Positions 1 to 6,298 of a stretch of DNA of 27,545 nt are shown in pieces. Origin of the DNA: JACQFZ01 sp045810625 (lineage in GTDB: Bacteria > Pseudomonadota > Gammaproteobacteria > Acidiferrobacterales > Sulfurifustaceae). Numbering within the stretch: the first letter of the stretch is position 1; each line of letters opens with the position of its first letter. Where the stretch lies: positions 1 to 27,545 of the forward strand of contig JBJMVQ010000061.1 in NCBI GenBank assembly GCA_045810625.1, given 5' to 3'. The position numbers and the translations under genes were made by a program. The notes beneath the pieces were generated by a model, which saw nothing but the letters and a program-made list of their open reading frames with translations, made no database searches and had not been told where the DNA came from.

Positions 1-483
1 CCGGGCGAGTGCAAGATCGGCATCATGCCGGGCTTCATCCACAAGCCGGGCGTGATAGGCATCGTGTCGCGCTCGGGTACGCTGACTTATGAAGCGGTTA
101 ACCAGACGACACGCGAAGGGCTCGGGCAGAGCACGTGTATCGGCATCGGCGGCGACCCCATCCAAGGGCTTAACTTCGTCGATTGCCTGAAGCTGTTCCA
201 GGCCGACCCGCAGACGCAAGGCATCGTGATGGTCGGCGAGATCGGCGGCCAGGCGGAAGAAGACGCCGCCGCCTACATCAAGCAGCACGTGACGAAGCCC
301 GTCGTGGCGTACATCGCGGGCGTGACCGCGCCCAAAGGCAAGCGCATGGGTCACGCCGGCGCCGTGATCGCGGGTGGCAAGGGCACGGCCGATGAAAAGT
401 TCCGTGCGCTCGAAGCGGCGGGCGTGCACACCGTCCGTTCGCCGGCCGAGATCGGCAAACGCATGCGCGAGGTATTGCGTTAA
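1..483 (+). CDS. sucD: Succinyl-CoA synthetase (ADP-forming) alpha subunit, 3' part
   Basis: C-terminal portion of the TCA-cycle enzyme that converts succinyl-CoA to succinate with substrate-level ATP formation, as a complex with SucC. The frame is open from base 1, so the gene starts upstream of the window. The translation shows the CoA-ligase segment SRSGTLTYEA, then GIGGDPIQG, and the phosphohistidine region GKRMGHAGAV, whose His (in GHAG) is the catalytic, transiently phosphorylated residue of the family. About 160 of the usual ~290 residues are visible and the C-terminus looks complete. The TAA stop is followed at once by the GTG start of nadE, so the two genes are probably co-transcribed and translationally coupled. 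The assignment is secure. Confidence 0.97.
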   Translation, partial: PGECKIGIMPGFIHKPGVIGIVSRSGTLTYEAVNQTTREGLGQSTCIGIGGDPIQGLNFVDCLKLFQADPQTQGIVMVGEIGGQAEEDAAAYIKQHVTKPVVAYIAGVTAPKGKRMGHAGAVIAGGKGTADEKFRALEAAGVHTVRSPAEIGKRMREVLR

Positions 484-2109
484 GTGACGACGCGCCTACG
501 GATCGCGCTCGCTCAGTCGAACCTGCTGGTCGGCGACGTGTCCGGGAACGTGCGCAAGATGACGACCCAAGCGCTGCACGCGCGCGATGCGCTGAAAGCG
601 CAAGTGGCGGTGTTCCCCGAGCTGTCCGTCAGCGGTTATCCCCCGGAAGATCTGTTGTTCCGCGCGGAGCTGATCCGCCGCTCCGACGACGGCCTGCGCG
701 AATTGGCCCGCGCCGTCACCGGGATCGACATGATCGTCGGTCATCCGCAGCGTCGTGGCGACAAGCTCTACAATGCGGCGTCGATTCTGCGCGACGGCGC
801 GATCCGCGCGACCTACTACAAGCACCATTTGCCGAACTACGGTGTGTTCGACGAGCGCCGCTACTTCGCATCCGGGAACGATCCATGCGTGATCGACGTC
901 GGTCGCGTTCCGGTCGGCCTGACGATCTGCGAAGACATGTGGTTCCCGGGTCCGATCGAGCAGGCGGCCGCGACCGGCGCGAAGCTCATCGTGAACATCA
1001 ACGGCTCGCCGTACCATCGGAACAAGACGCGTGAACGCATGGCGCTTGCGGAAGACTACGCGCGCCGGCTCGACGTGCCGTTCGTTTACCTCAATCTCGT
1101 CGGCGGTCAGGACGAGCTCGTATTCGACGGCGAATCGTTCGTGCTCGATGCGGCGGGGAACGTCGTGCAGCGTGCCCCTGCATTCGTTGAAGGCGTCTAC
1201 CCGATCGATTTCGAAATGGACGGGCGCGTTCGTCCGCTCAAGGCCGACATCGCACCTGAGCTGCCCGAAACCGAGAGCGTGTACGGCGCGCTCGTGCTCG
1301 GCGTGCGCGATTACGTTGAAAAAAATCGTTTCCCGGGTGTGCTCATCGGACTTTCCGGCGGCATCGATTCCGCGCTCACGCTCTGTATCGCTGTCGATGC
1401 GCTTGGCCCGGAACGGGTCGAAGCGGTGATGATGCCGTCGCGCTACAGCGCCGCCATGAGCCTCGAAGACGCGCGTGCGCAGGCGGACGCACTCGGCGTG
1501 CGCCATCGGATGCTGCCGATCGACCCGATGTTTCAGGCGTTTCTCGACGCGCTGCGCGGCGAATTCAAAGGCCTGAAGCCCGATATCACCGAAGAGAACA
1601 TCCAGTCACGTATTCGCGGGATGCTGCTGATGGCGCTCTCGAACAAGACCGGCAAGATGGTGCTCACGACCGGCAACAAGAGCGAGATGGCCGTGGGGTA
1701 CGCGACGCTGTACGGAGACATGGCCGGCGGTTTTGCGGCGATCAAGGATGTGCCGAAGACGCTCGTATATCGGCTCGCCGAGATGCGTAACCAGGCGAAG
1801 CCGGTGATTCCGCGCCGCGTGTTCGATCGGCCGCCGTCGGCCGAGCTGGCGCCGGACCAAAAGGATACGGATTCGCTTCCACCGTACGACGTGCTCGATC
1901 CGATCCTCGAGCGTTACGTCGAGCGCGACGAGTCGGCGCAGGACATCATCGATGCAGGCTTCGATCCTGCAACCGTGCGCCGGGTCATCGCAATGGTGGA
2001 TCGCAACGAATACAAGCGCCGGCAGGCGCCTCCGGGCGTGCGCATCACGCCGCGCGCGTTCGGGCGCGATCGGCGCTATCCTATTACCTCGGGGTTCGCG
2101 CGGTCATGA
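484..2109 (+). CDS. nadE: Glutamine-dependent NAD+ synthetase
   Basis: Last step of NAD synthesis: amidates nicotinate adenine dinucleotide using ATP and ammonia taken from glutamine. It has two domains. The N-terminal nitrilase-type glutaminase carries the Glu-Lys-Cys triad, seen as FPELS (E46), YYKHHLP (K113) and TICEDMW (C149). The C-terminal synthetase carries the PP-loop SGGIDS at 291-296 and the later TTGNKSEMAVGY segment. Its 541 residues match the long, glutamine-using form. The GTG start directly abuts the sucD stop, and a GAGG lies about 11 bases upstream inside sucD. A 65-base gap separates it from glnB, a sensible neighbour because both proteins depend on glutamine supply. The family assignment is secure; coupling to sucD is inferred from spacing. 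Confidence 0.96.
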   Translation: MTTRLRIALAQSNLLVGDVSGNVRKMTTQALHARDALKAQVAVFPELSVSGYPPEDLLFRAELIRRSDDGLRELARAVTGIDMIVGHPQRRGDKLYNAASILRDGAIRATYYKHHLPNYGVFDERRYFASGNDPCVIDVGRVPVGLTICEDMWFPGPIEQAAATGAKLIVNINGSPYHRNKTRERMALAEDYARRLDVPFVYLNLVGGQDELVFDGESFVLDAAGNVVQRAPAFVEGVYPIDFEMDGRVRPLKADIAPELPETESVYGALVLGVRDYVEKNRFPGVLIGLSGGIDSALTLCIAVDALGPERVEAVMMPSRYSAAMSLEDARAQADALGVRHRMLPIDPMFQAFLDALRGEFKGLKPDITEENIQSRIRGMLLMALSNKTGKMVLTTGNKSEMAVGYATLYGDMAGGFAAIKDVPKTLVYRLAEMRNQAKPVIPRRVFDRPPSAELAPDQKDTDSLPPYDVLDPILERYVERDESAQDIIDAGFDPATVRRVIAMVDRNEYKRRQAPPGVRITPRAFGRDRRYPITSGFARS

Positions 2110-2114
2110 AGTGG

Positions 2115-2144
2115 TTGGTTCCGTTGCGGACGCCGCGAGATAAT
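2115..2144 (+). promoter_or_regulatory. Possible sigma-70 promoter for glnB
   Basis: TTGGTT at 2115-2120 and GATAAT at 2139-2144 are separated by 18 bases, about 30 bases before the glnB start. The -10 is good and the -35 partial. The GATAAT lies in an AT-rich run that stands out from the GC-rich surroundings. It is a visual match only; glnB may also be read through from nadE. Confidence 0.35.
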
Positions 2145-2174
2145 AAATAACCCGTCTGGCGAAGGTACGAGGCA

Positions 2175-2513
2175 ATGAAGAAAATCGAAGCAATCATCAA
2201 GCCGTTCAAACTCGATGACGTACGTGAGGCGCTCTCCGAAGCCGGCGTTACCGGCCTGACCGTCACGGAGGTGAAGGGTTTCGGCCGCCAGAAGGGACAC
2301 ACCGAGCTCTATCGCGGCGCCGAATACGTCATCGATTTCCTGCCCAAAGTGAAGATCGAGGTGGTCGTCGGCGACGACCAGGTGGACCGGTGCATCGAGG
2401 CCATCACCGGGGCTGCGCGGACCGGCAAGATCGGCGACGGCAAGATCTTCGTGCATTCGGTGGAGCAGGTGGTGCGTATTCGCACCGGAGAACGCGGCGA
2501 GGCCGCCGTCTGA
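2175..2513 (+). CDS. glnB: Nitrogen regulatory protein P-II
   Basis: Trimeric cytoplasmic signal protein that reports 2-oxoglutarate, ATP/ADP and, through uridylylation by GlnD, glutamine status to GlnE and NtrB. The 112-residue length is the canonical size. The protein begins MKKIEAIIKPFKLDDVREAL, the PII signature start. The T-loop reads ELYRGAEYVIDF, with the uridylylated tyrosine exactly at position 51. The ATP-binding B-loop follows in TGKIGDGKIFV, and the C-terminal VRIRTGE strand is present. The ATG is preceded by a short GAGG close by. GlnB and GlnK cannot be separated by sequence alone; absence of an adjacent amtB and the nadE neighbour favour GlnB. Confidence 0.95.
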   Translation: MKKIEAIIKPFKLDDVREALSEAGVTGLTVTEVKGFGRQKGHTELYRGAEYVIDFLPKVKIEVVVGDDQVDRCIEAITGAARTGKIGDGKIFVHSVEQVVRIRTGERGEAAV

Positions 2514-2593
2514 AGTGTTGTCGCGGGACGATCGCGGGGTGCGACTCGCCTCGGTGCGAGGGCATTCGCTGACGGCGTTGCGGAGGCGAGGTG

Positions 2594-3379
2594 CTACTTC
2601 CGCTCCGCCGTCTTCAGTTTCTCGATGTCCTTCAGATACCGGCTGTTCGGAAAATTCATCCGCAGCACGCGCACGCTGTCATCGGCGAGCTTCGTCATCC
2701 CCATCTGCAGATACGCCTGCGCTTGAATGCCGAGCGCGTCTTCGACGACCGGCGTGCGCGGATAATTCTCCAGCGCGTACTTGCACCGGTTCACCGCGGC
2801 GACGTACGCGCCCCGGTCGAGGTAGAACTGGGCGATGTGCACTTCGTAGCGCGCCTGGGCATCGCTGAGGTAGCGCATGCGGTCGGTCGCGTCTTTCGCG
2901 TAGCGGCTTTGCGGGAAGCGATCGACCAGCTCGCGGAATGCGTTGTACGACTCGCGCGCGCCTTTCGGATCGCGGTCCCACATGTCCTCGTCGTAGCCAA
3001 GCATCGCGTGCACCAGGCTCTTTTCCCCGCGGAAGTTGATGATCCCTTTCAAGTAGTAGGCATAGTCGACGTTCGGGTGCGTCGGATGCAGGCGTATGAA
3101 GCGGTCGGCGGCAGCGAGCGCGAGCGCCGGCTCATCGTCCTTGTATTGCGCGTACGCCATCTCGAGCTGCGCCTGCTCGGTATAGCGGCCGTACGGATAG
3201 CGCGATTCGAGCTGCTCGAACAGCTTGATCGCTTCGCCCCAGTTGCCGCCTTCCATTTTATCTTTTCCTTCCTGGTAGAACCGCTCGGGCGTCCAGTCCT
3301 TGGTCGGATCGGTAATGCCGCCGCACGCCGCGACGGCACAGACCGCGGCGAGCACAACGATTCGAGCGAAACGACGCAT
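2594..3379 (-). CDS. bamD: Outer membrane assembly lipoprotein BamD
   Basis: Essential lipoprotein of the BAM complex that inserts beta-barrel proteins in the outer membrane, acting on the periplasmic side. The 261 residues start with a short basic and hydrophobic signal peptide ending in the lipobox AVAAC (lipidated Cys19). TPR-like helical repeats follow, including the characteristic WTPERFYQEGKDKM, the LESRYPYGRYTEQAQLEMAY block and FRELVDRFPQSRYAKDA. The ATG is supported by a GAGAGGA seven bases upstream. It is divergent from rluD across about 150 bases, an arrangement common in betaproteobacteria. The stop lies 80 bases past the convergent glnB, with only a weak 5-bp hairpin between them and no clear terminator. 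The family assignment is secure. Confidence 0.95.
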   Translation of the reverse strand: MRRFARIVVLAAVCAVAACGGITDPTKDWTPERFYQEGKDKMEGGNWGEAIKLFEQLESRYPYGRYTEQAQLEMAYAQYKDDEPALALAAADRFIRLHPTHPNVDYAYYLKGIINFRGEKSLVHAMLGYDEDMWDRDPKGARESYNAFRELVDRFPQSRYAKDATDRMRYLSDAQARYEVHIAQFYLDRGAYVAAVNRCKYALENYPRTPVVEDALGIQAQAYLQMGMTKLADDSVRVLRMNFPNSRYLKDIEKLKTAERK

Positions 3380-3520
3380 TCAATGTCCTCTCTACGGAGA
3401 CGGAAAGCGGGCCAATTTTCGATGCGGCACCTTCCTGCGGGCCGGCTGGCAGCGTGCTATCGACACCCTGCTAGACTATCGCCGGCAGCGGGCAAAGCTC
3501 GTCCGCCGGTTGTCGATAAC

Positions 3521-3524
3521 GGAG
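3521..3524 (+). promoter_or_regulatory. Ribosome binding site implying a non-ATG rluD start
   Basis: A GGAG lies eight bases before an in-frame CTG at 3533 and five before an in-frame ATA at 3530. No in-frame ATG lies near the expected RluD start. The next accepted start downstream is GTG at 3557. The position of this GGAG is the main argument for beginning the protein at 3533. Confidence 0.45.
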
Positions 3525-3532
3525 CGATCATA

Positions 3533-4504
3533 CTGACTGACCCGTCTAATGCAAAGGTGCGGACCGCCGAGATTCCGCACGATCTTGCCGGCCAGCGGTT
3601 GGACCAGGCGCTCGTCGCACTGTTCCCCGACGTCACGCGTTCGCAGCTCCAACAGTGGATTGCGGAAGGCCGCGTGTCGGTCGACGCGCGGACGCCGCGC
3701 AAGCGCGACAAAGTGCGGGGCGGCGAACGCATCGAGCTGCGCGAGCCGCCGCGAGAGCCGCTCGCCGACGTTCCGGAAGCGCGGCCGCTCGACCTCGTGT
3801 ACGAAGACGAAAGCCTGCTCGTCATCAACAAATCGGCGGGTCTCGTCGTCCATCCCGGCGCGGGCAACCCGCGCGGTACCCTGCTCAACGCGCTTTTGCA
3901 TCATCTTCCCGAGCTGGCGCGGCTGCCGCGCGCCGGTATCGTGCATCGACTGGACAAAGACACCTCCGGCCTGATGGTCGTCGCAAAAACGGAAGCGGCG
4001 CGTCAGCATCTCATCCACGCGTTGTCCCATCGCGAAGTGAGCCGCGAATACATTGCGATCGTGAACGGCGTCATGATCGCCGGCGGCACGATCGACGCGC
4101 CGATCGGCCGCCATCGTGTCGATCGCACGCGCATGGCAGTGACGGAGCAGGGGCGCGAAGCGGTGAGTCACTACCGCGTGATGAAGAAGTATCGCGCCCA
4201 CACGCTAGTGCAGGTCTCGCTCGAATCCGGTCGCACGCATCAGATCCGCGTGCATATGGCGCATCTCAAGTTCCCTATCGTCGGTGATCCTATCTACGGC
4301 GGCAGACTTCGTGTCCCGCCCGATGCGAGCCCGGCGCTCGTCGAACGTTTGCGCGGCTTCAAACGCCAGGCGTTGCACGCGGCGAAGCTGACGTTAGAAC
4401 ATCCGGAAACGGGCGAAGTGTTGCGCTGGACGGCGTCGGTACCGCCGGACATGAGCGCGCTGATGGAGGCGCTGGCGCAGGATGCGAGGGAGCATGGCCT
4501 GTAG
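3533..4504 (+). CDS. rluD: Ribosomal large subunit pseudouridine synthase D
   Basis: Makes pseudouridines in helix 69 of 23S rRNA (positions 1911, 1915 and 1917 in E. coli). An S4-like RNA-binding domain comes first (AGQRLDQAL, LQQWIAEGRVSVD). The catalytic domain carries the active-site aspartate in GIVHRLDKDTSGL, then ESGRTHQIRVHM and HAAKLTLEHP. The frame is open far upstream, with ATGs at 2591 and 3422, but those would place the coding region across bamD or the shared promoter and add residues unlike the family. I place the start at CTG 3533 on the strength of the GGAG upstream; GTG 3557 is the main alternative and would lose eight residues. The usual betaproteobacterial partner pgeF does not follow; a repeat array does. 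Confidence 0.9.
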   Translation: MTDPSNAKVRTAEIPHDLAGQRLDQALVALFPDVTRSQLQQWIAEGRVSVDARTPRKRDKVRGGERIELREPPREPLADVPEARPLDLVYEDESLLVINKSAGLVVHPGAGNPRGTLLNALLHHLPELARLPRAGIVHRLDKDTSGLMVVAKTEAARQHLIHALSHREVSREYIAIVNGVMIAGGTIDAPIGRHRVDRTRMAVTEQGREAVSHYRVMKKYRAHTLVQVSLESGRTHQIRVHMAHLKFPIVGDPIYGGRLRVPPDASPALVERLRGFKRQALHAAKLTLEHPETGEVLRWTASVPPDMSALMEALAQDAREHGL

Positions 4505-4540
4505 CTGCGACAGAACTTTGCTTTATCGACGCGCGCTGGA

Positions 4541-4730
4541 GTCGCGAGAAGGGTCGCCGTTGTGGGAGCGGGATTGTGTTGTGGGAACGGCGTTACGTTG
4601 CGGGAAGCGCGTTATCAAGGAGCAACTACGGAGGACGTCATCAGGGAAGACTCATCGGGGAGCATTACGAAAAGGGCGTCATTACGAGAAGGGCGCCATT
4701 GCGAGAAGGGCGCCATTGCGAGAAGGCGTG
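4541..4730. repeat. Degenerate 17-19 bp tandem repeat array
   Basis: Directly after rluD the DNA becomes a decayed minisatellite. Three 19-bp units lie at 4559-4577, 4578-4596 and 4597-4615 and share a GTTGTGGGA-like start. Four 17-bp units lie at 4663-4679, 4680-4696, 4697-4713 and 4714-4730, of the form CATTACGAGAAGGGCGC; units two and three differ at one base. Weaker units can be traced at 4541-4558 and between the two blocks. The region has no convincing coding content, although several frames happen to be open because 17-19 bp units rotate the frame. Confidence 0.75.
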
Positions 4731-4752
4731 ACGACGGGAATTTTTGTTCTTG

Positions 4753-4786
4753 CCCTCTCCCTTTTAGGGAGAGGGTAGGGTGAGGG
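4753..4786 (+). repeat. Palindromic repeat, left copy beside DUF559 gene
   Basis: CCCTCTCCC at 4753-4761 pairs perfectly with GGGAGAGGG at 4767-4775 around a five-base loop, followed by TAGGGTGAGGG at 4776-4786. The same block recurs in opposite orientation at 5140-5178, beyond the DUF559 gene, and its palindrome recurs at 16930-16952. The arm TAGGGTGAGGG points inwards and contains the GTG that opens the DUF559 reading frame. Confidence 0.85.
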
Positions 4787-5151
4787 TGCAAGGGATGAGA
4801 TTACCCCCTGTGCAGAAAAGTCGGGCTCGTCGGCTTCGGGCGGAGCAAACCGATGCGGAGCGCCGGCTATGGCAAGCATTGCGCGATCGGCAGCTCGCGG
4901 GTGCAAAGTTTCGGCGACAGTACCCGATCGGGCGCTACGTTGCCGATTTTGCCTGCGTGGACCACAGACTGATCGTAGAACTCGACGGCGGTCATCATTC
5001 GCTTCATGCCGAGAGTGATTCTCATCGAACGGTGTTTCTCCAGGCGCGCGGATTTCGGGTACTTAGATTCTGGGATCACGACGTTCTGAAAGATACAGAA
5101 GCAGTACTCGAATCTATTCGATTGGCGATAATGGAACGCCCCTCACCCTAG
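4780..5151 (+). CDS. DUF559 (Vsr/PD-(D/E)XK-like) endonuclease-fold protein
   Basis: A 123-residue protein of the DUF559 family, which is related in fold to very-short-patch-repair (Vsr) and restriction-type nucleases. Family marks are visible in order: ARRLRAEQTDAERRLWQAL near the N-terminus, GAKFRRQYPIGRYVADFACV at 41-60, the VELDGGHH core at 66-73 with acidic residues E67 and D69 in a metal-site arrangement, and GFRVLRFWDHDVL. The biological role of the family is not established; DNA cleavage is inferred from fold. The GTG start at 4780 and the TAG stop both fall inside flanking palindromic repeats. An internal ATG at 4795 could be the true start and would remove five residues. No partner gene is adjacent. 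It may be cargo or driver of a small mobile unit. Confidence 0.85.
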   Translation: MRVQGMRLPPVQKSRARRLRAEQTDAERRLWQALRDRQLAGAKFRRQYPIGRYVADFACVDHRLIVELDGGHHSLHAESDSHRTVFLQARGFRVLRFWDHDVLKDTEAVLESIRLAIMERPSP

Positions 5152-5178
5152 CCCTCTCCCCGTCGAGCGGGGAGAGGG
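5140..5178 (-). repeat. Palindromic repeat, right copy beside DUF559 gene
   Basis: CCCTCACCCTAG at 5140-5151 leads into CCCTCTCCCC at 5152-5161, which pairs with GGGGAGAGGG at 5169-5178 over a seven-base loop. This is the reverse complement arrangement of the block at 4753-4786, so the DUF559 gene sits between two mirror-image ends. The gene's TAG stop is part of this repeat, and the last residues (PSP) are encoded by it. Confidence 0.85.
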
Positions 5179-5373
5179 AACAGGCAATCGAGCTCCAGCG
5201 TAGGCTTGGTTCCGTATCCACACTTTTGTTCGAGGAGCAGAAACTAAGGTTGCCCGGCAGTCATCGTGCTGCGTCGAAAGAAACTCTGAGCACACGGGCG
5301 GGGGATTCCGCGGGCGTGATATCGGCACCTGCCGTAGAATTGCCATCCCTACCTGACGCAAGACGCTAGCTCG

Positions 5374-5895
5374 GTGATCTTCACCCTCGGCCATTCGACC
5401 CGCACGCTCGATGATTTCCTCGCGCTGCTGCGTGCACACGGTGTGAACGCTGTTCTCGACGTGCGTCGCTTCCCGGCGTCGCGCCGCTATCCGTATTTCA
5501 ACCGCGAGGCGCTCGCGGCAGCGCTGGACGCTGAAGGCATCGAGTACCACTGGCTGCCCGAGCTCGGCGGCCGGCGCGCGCCGCGGCCCGATTCGCACAA
5601 CACCGCTTGGCGCAATGCGTCGTTTCGCGGCTACGCCGATTACATGGAAACGCCTGCGTTTCGCGAAGGGATCAATCGCCTCGAAGCGATCGCCGCCGGC
5701 CGCAACGCGGCGATTCTCTGTGCCGAAGCCGTTTGGTGGCGCTGTCATCGCTCATTGATCGCCGACGATTTGCGTTCACGCGGGTTCGATGTGCGGCACA
5801 TCATCGACGCGCACAAAACGGAGCCGCATGCGTATACGTCGCCCGCGCGGATCGTGGATGGGCGACTCACTTACGCCGAAGAGCGATTGATATAA
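5374..5895 (+). CDS. DUF488 family protein
   Basis: A 173-residue member of the DUF488 family, whose biochemical role is not known. The conserved elements are all here: TLGHSTR at 4-10, DVRRFPASRR at 29-38, YHWLPELGG at 58-66 and the C-terminal cysteine block CAEAVWWRCHR at 116-126, with two cysteines and a histidine that could bind metal or react. The start is a GTG; no strong ribosome binding site is seen. It stands between two repeat-rich intergenic stretches, so no operon partner can be named. Family membership is secure; function is open. Confidence 0.88.
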   Translation: MIFTLGHSTRTLDDFLALLRAHGVNAVLDVRRFPASRRYPYFNREALAAALDAEGIEYHWLPELGGRRAPRPDSHNTAWRNASFRGYADYMETPAFREGINRLEAIAAGRNAAILCAEAVWWRCHRSLIADDLRSRGFDVRHIIDAHKTEPHAYTSPARIVDGRLTYAEERLI

Positions 5896-5919
5896 GGACT
5901 CGCGAATAATTCGGATAAA

Positions 5920-5985
5920 CGCAGAGGGAAAACGAAGACAACGCCCTGCGTCCTTCGATCTCTGGCGTCTCTTGCGCGCGCTGCG
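5920..5985. repeat. GCAGAG-type dispersed repeat
   Basis: Begins CGCAGAGGGAAAACGAAG and ends with a stretch of the type GGCGTCTCTTGCGCGCGCTG; the outermost CGCAG (5920-5924) and CTGCG (5981-5985) are inverted. Sequences of this kind, with GCAGAG/GACGC at one end and the complement at the other, are familiar intergenic repeats in many bacterial genomes. A related stretch starts at about 6204 (ACCGCAGCGGACGCGAAAG). Assignment rests on pattern memory, not on an alignment. Confidence 0.4.
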
Positions 5986-6006
5986 GTGAAGTTTTCTAAG
6001 CGGCGG

Positions 6007-6102
6007 CTATCCGTTCGCGTACCAGATTTCGACAATGGTGTACGTCGCCGGCCCGGAGGGTAATGGGACCGTGACTTCATCGACGCTGGTTTTTTGAGCA
6101 GC
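6007..6102 (-). pseudogene. Truncated duplicate of the greB 3' end
   Basis: Read on the minus strand, this encodes TSVDEVTVPLPSGPATYTIV followed by EIWYANG and a TAG stop (6007-6009), the same as the GreB C-terminus except for the last residues. Bases 6041-6089 match 6363-6411 in greB with one mismatch. The A-run in the preceding Lys-Lys codons is six bases long here and seven in greB, which shifts the frame, and homology ends at about 6102. No start codon or upstream domain is present. It is a dead fragment from a partial duplication, or the relic of an older greB end. Confidence 0.8.
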
Positions 6103-6114
6103 AAAAGAAAAAAA

Positions 6115-6172
6115 GTAGCCCGGATGAAGCGAAGCGGAATCCGGGATTGGGAAGCGGCTCCACCCGCGCTAC
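6115..6172. repeat. REP-like inverted repeat
   Basis: The outer arms GTAGC (6115-6119) and GCTAC (6168-6172) are inverted. Inside, CCCGGAT at 6119-6125 and ATCCGGG further on are inverted around a GAAGCGAAGCGGA core. The phrase GTAGCCCGGATGAAGCGAAG is a widespread intergenic repeat in proteobacteria. Only one copy is seen in this window. The inverted arms are directly visible; the family link is from memory. Confidence 0.6.
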
Positions 6173-6298
6173 TCTGTTCCGGGCGCCCGAAGCGATCGTC
6201 TCGACCGCAGCGGACGCGAAAGACGCCGATAACGCAGGACTGCAAGAAATATCTGAAGCGAAAATAACGCAGGATGCGCGAGAAAGAGTTCGCCCTCT

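Larger units (their letters stand above)
5896..6298. other. 403-base repeat-rich gap without a functional gene
   Basis: No open frame here has coding character. The stretch holds, in order, a GCAGAG-type repeat (5920-5985), a broken copy of the greB 3' end (6007-6102), a REP-like inverted repeat (6115-6172) and a second GCAG-type sequence (from about 6204) that runs up to the greB stop codon. These are described separately. The gap looks like a landing site for dispersed repeats. Confidence 0.7.

Noticed and set aside
496..1506. Long minus-strand open frame (336 codons) inside nadE
   Set aside because: It is antisense to a full-length NadE with intact catalytic residues; its translation is His/Arg-rich without a recognisable domain, as expected for the complement of GC-rich coding DNA.
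2112..2127. Sigma-54-like TGG...TTGC sequence upstream of glnB
   Set aside because: The distance between the GG and GC dinucleotides is eleven bases, not the required ten, and the -24 half lacks the usual GCAC.
2591..3532. Upstream extension of the rluD frame on the plus strand
   Set aside because: It is antisense to bamD and its translation has no RluD similarity; the S4 domain begins only after 3557.
4541..4730. CRISPR-like array
   Set aside because: Repeats are only 17-19 bases, contiguous and degenerate with no unique spacers, and no cas gene is present.
4541..4783. Open frames across the tandem repeat array
   Set aside because: They arise because repeat units of 17-19 bases lack stops; all are repetitive Gly/Arg/Lys-rich strings without start signals.
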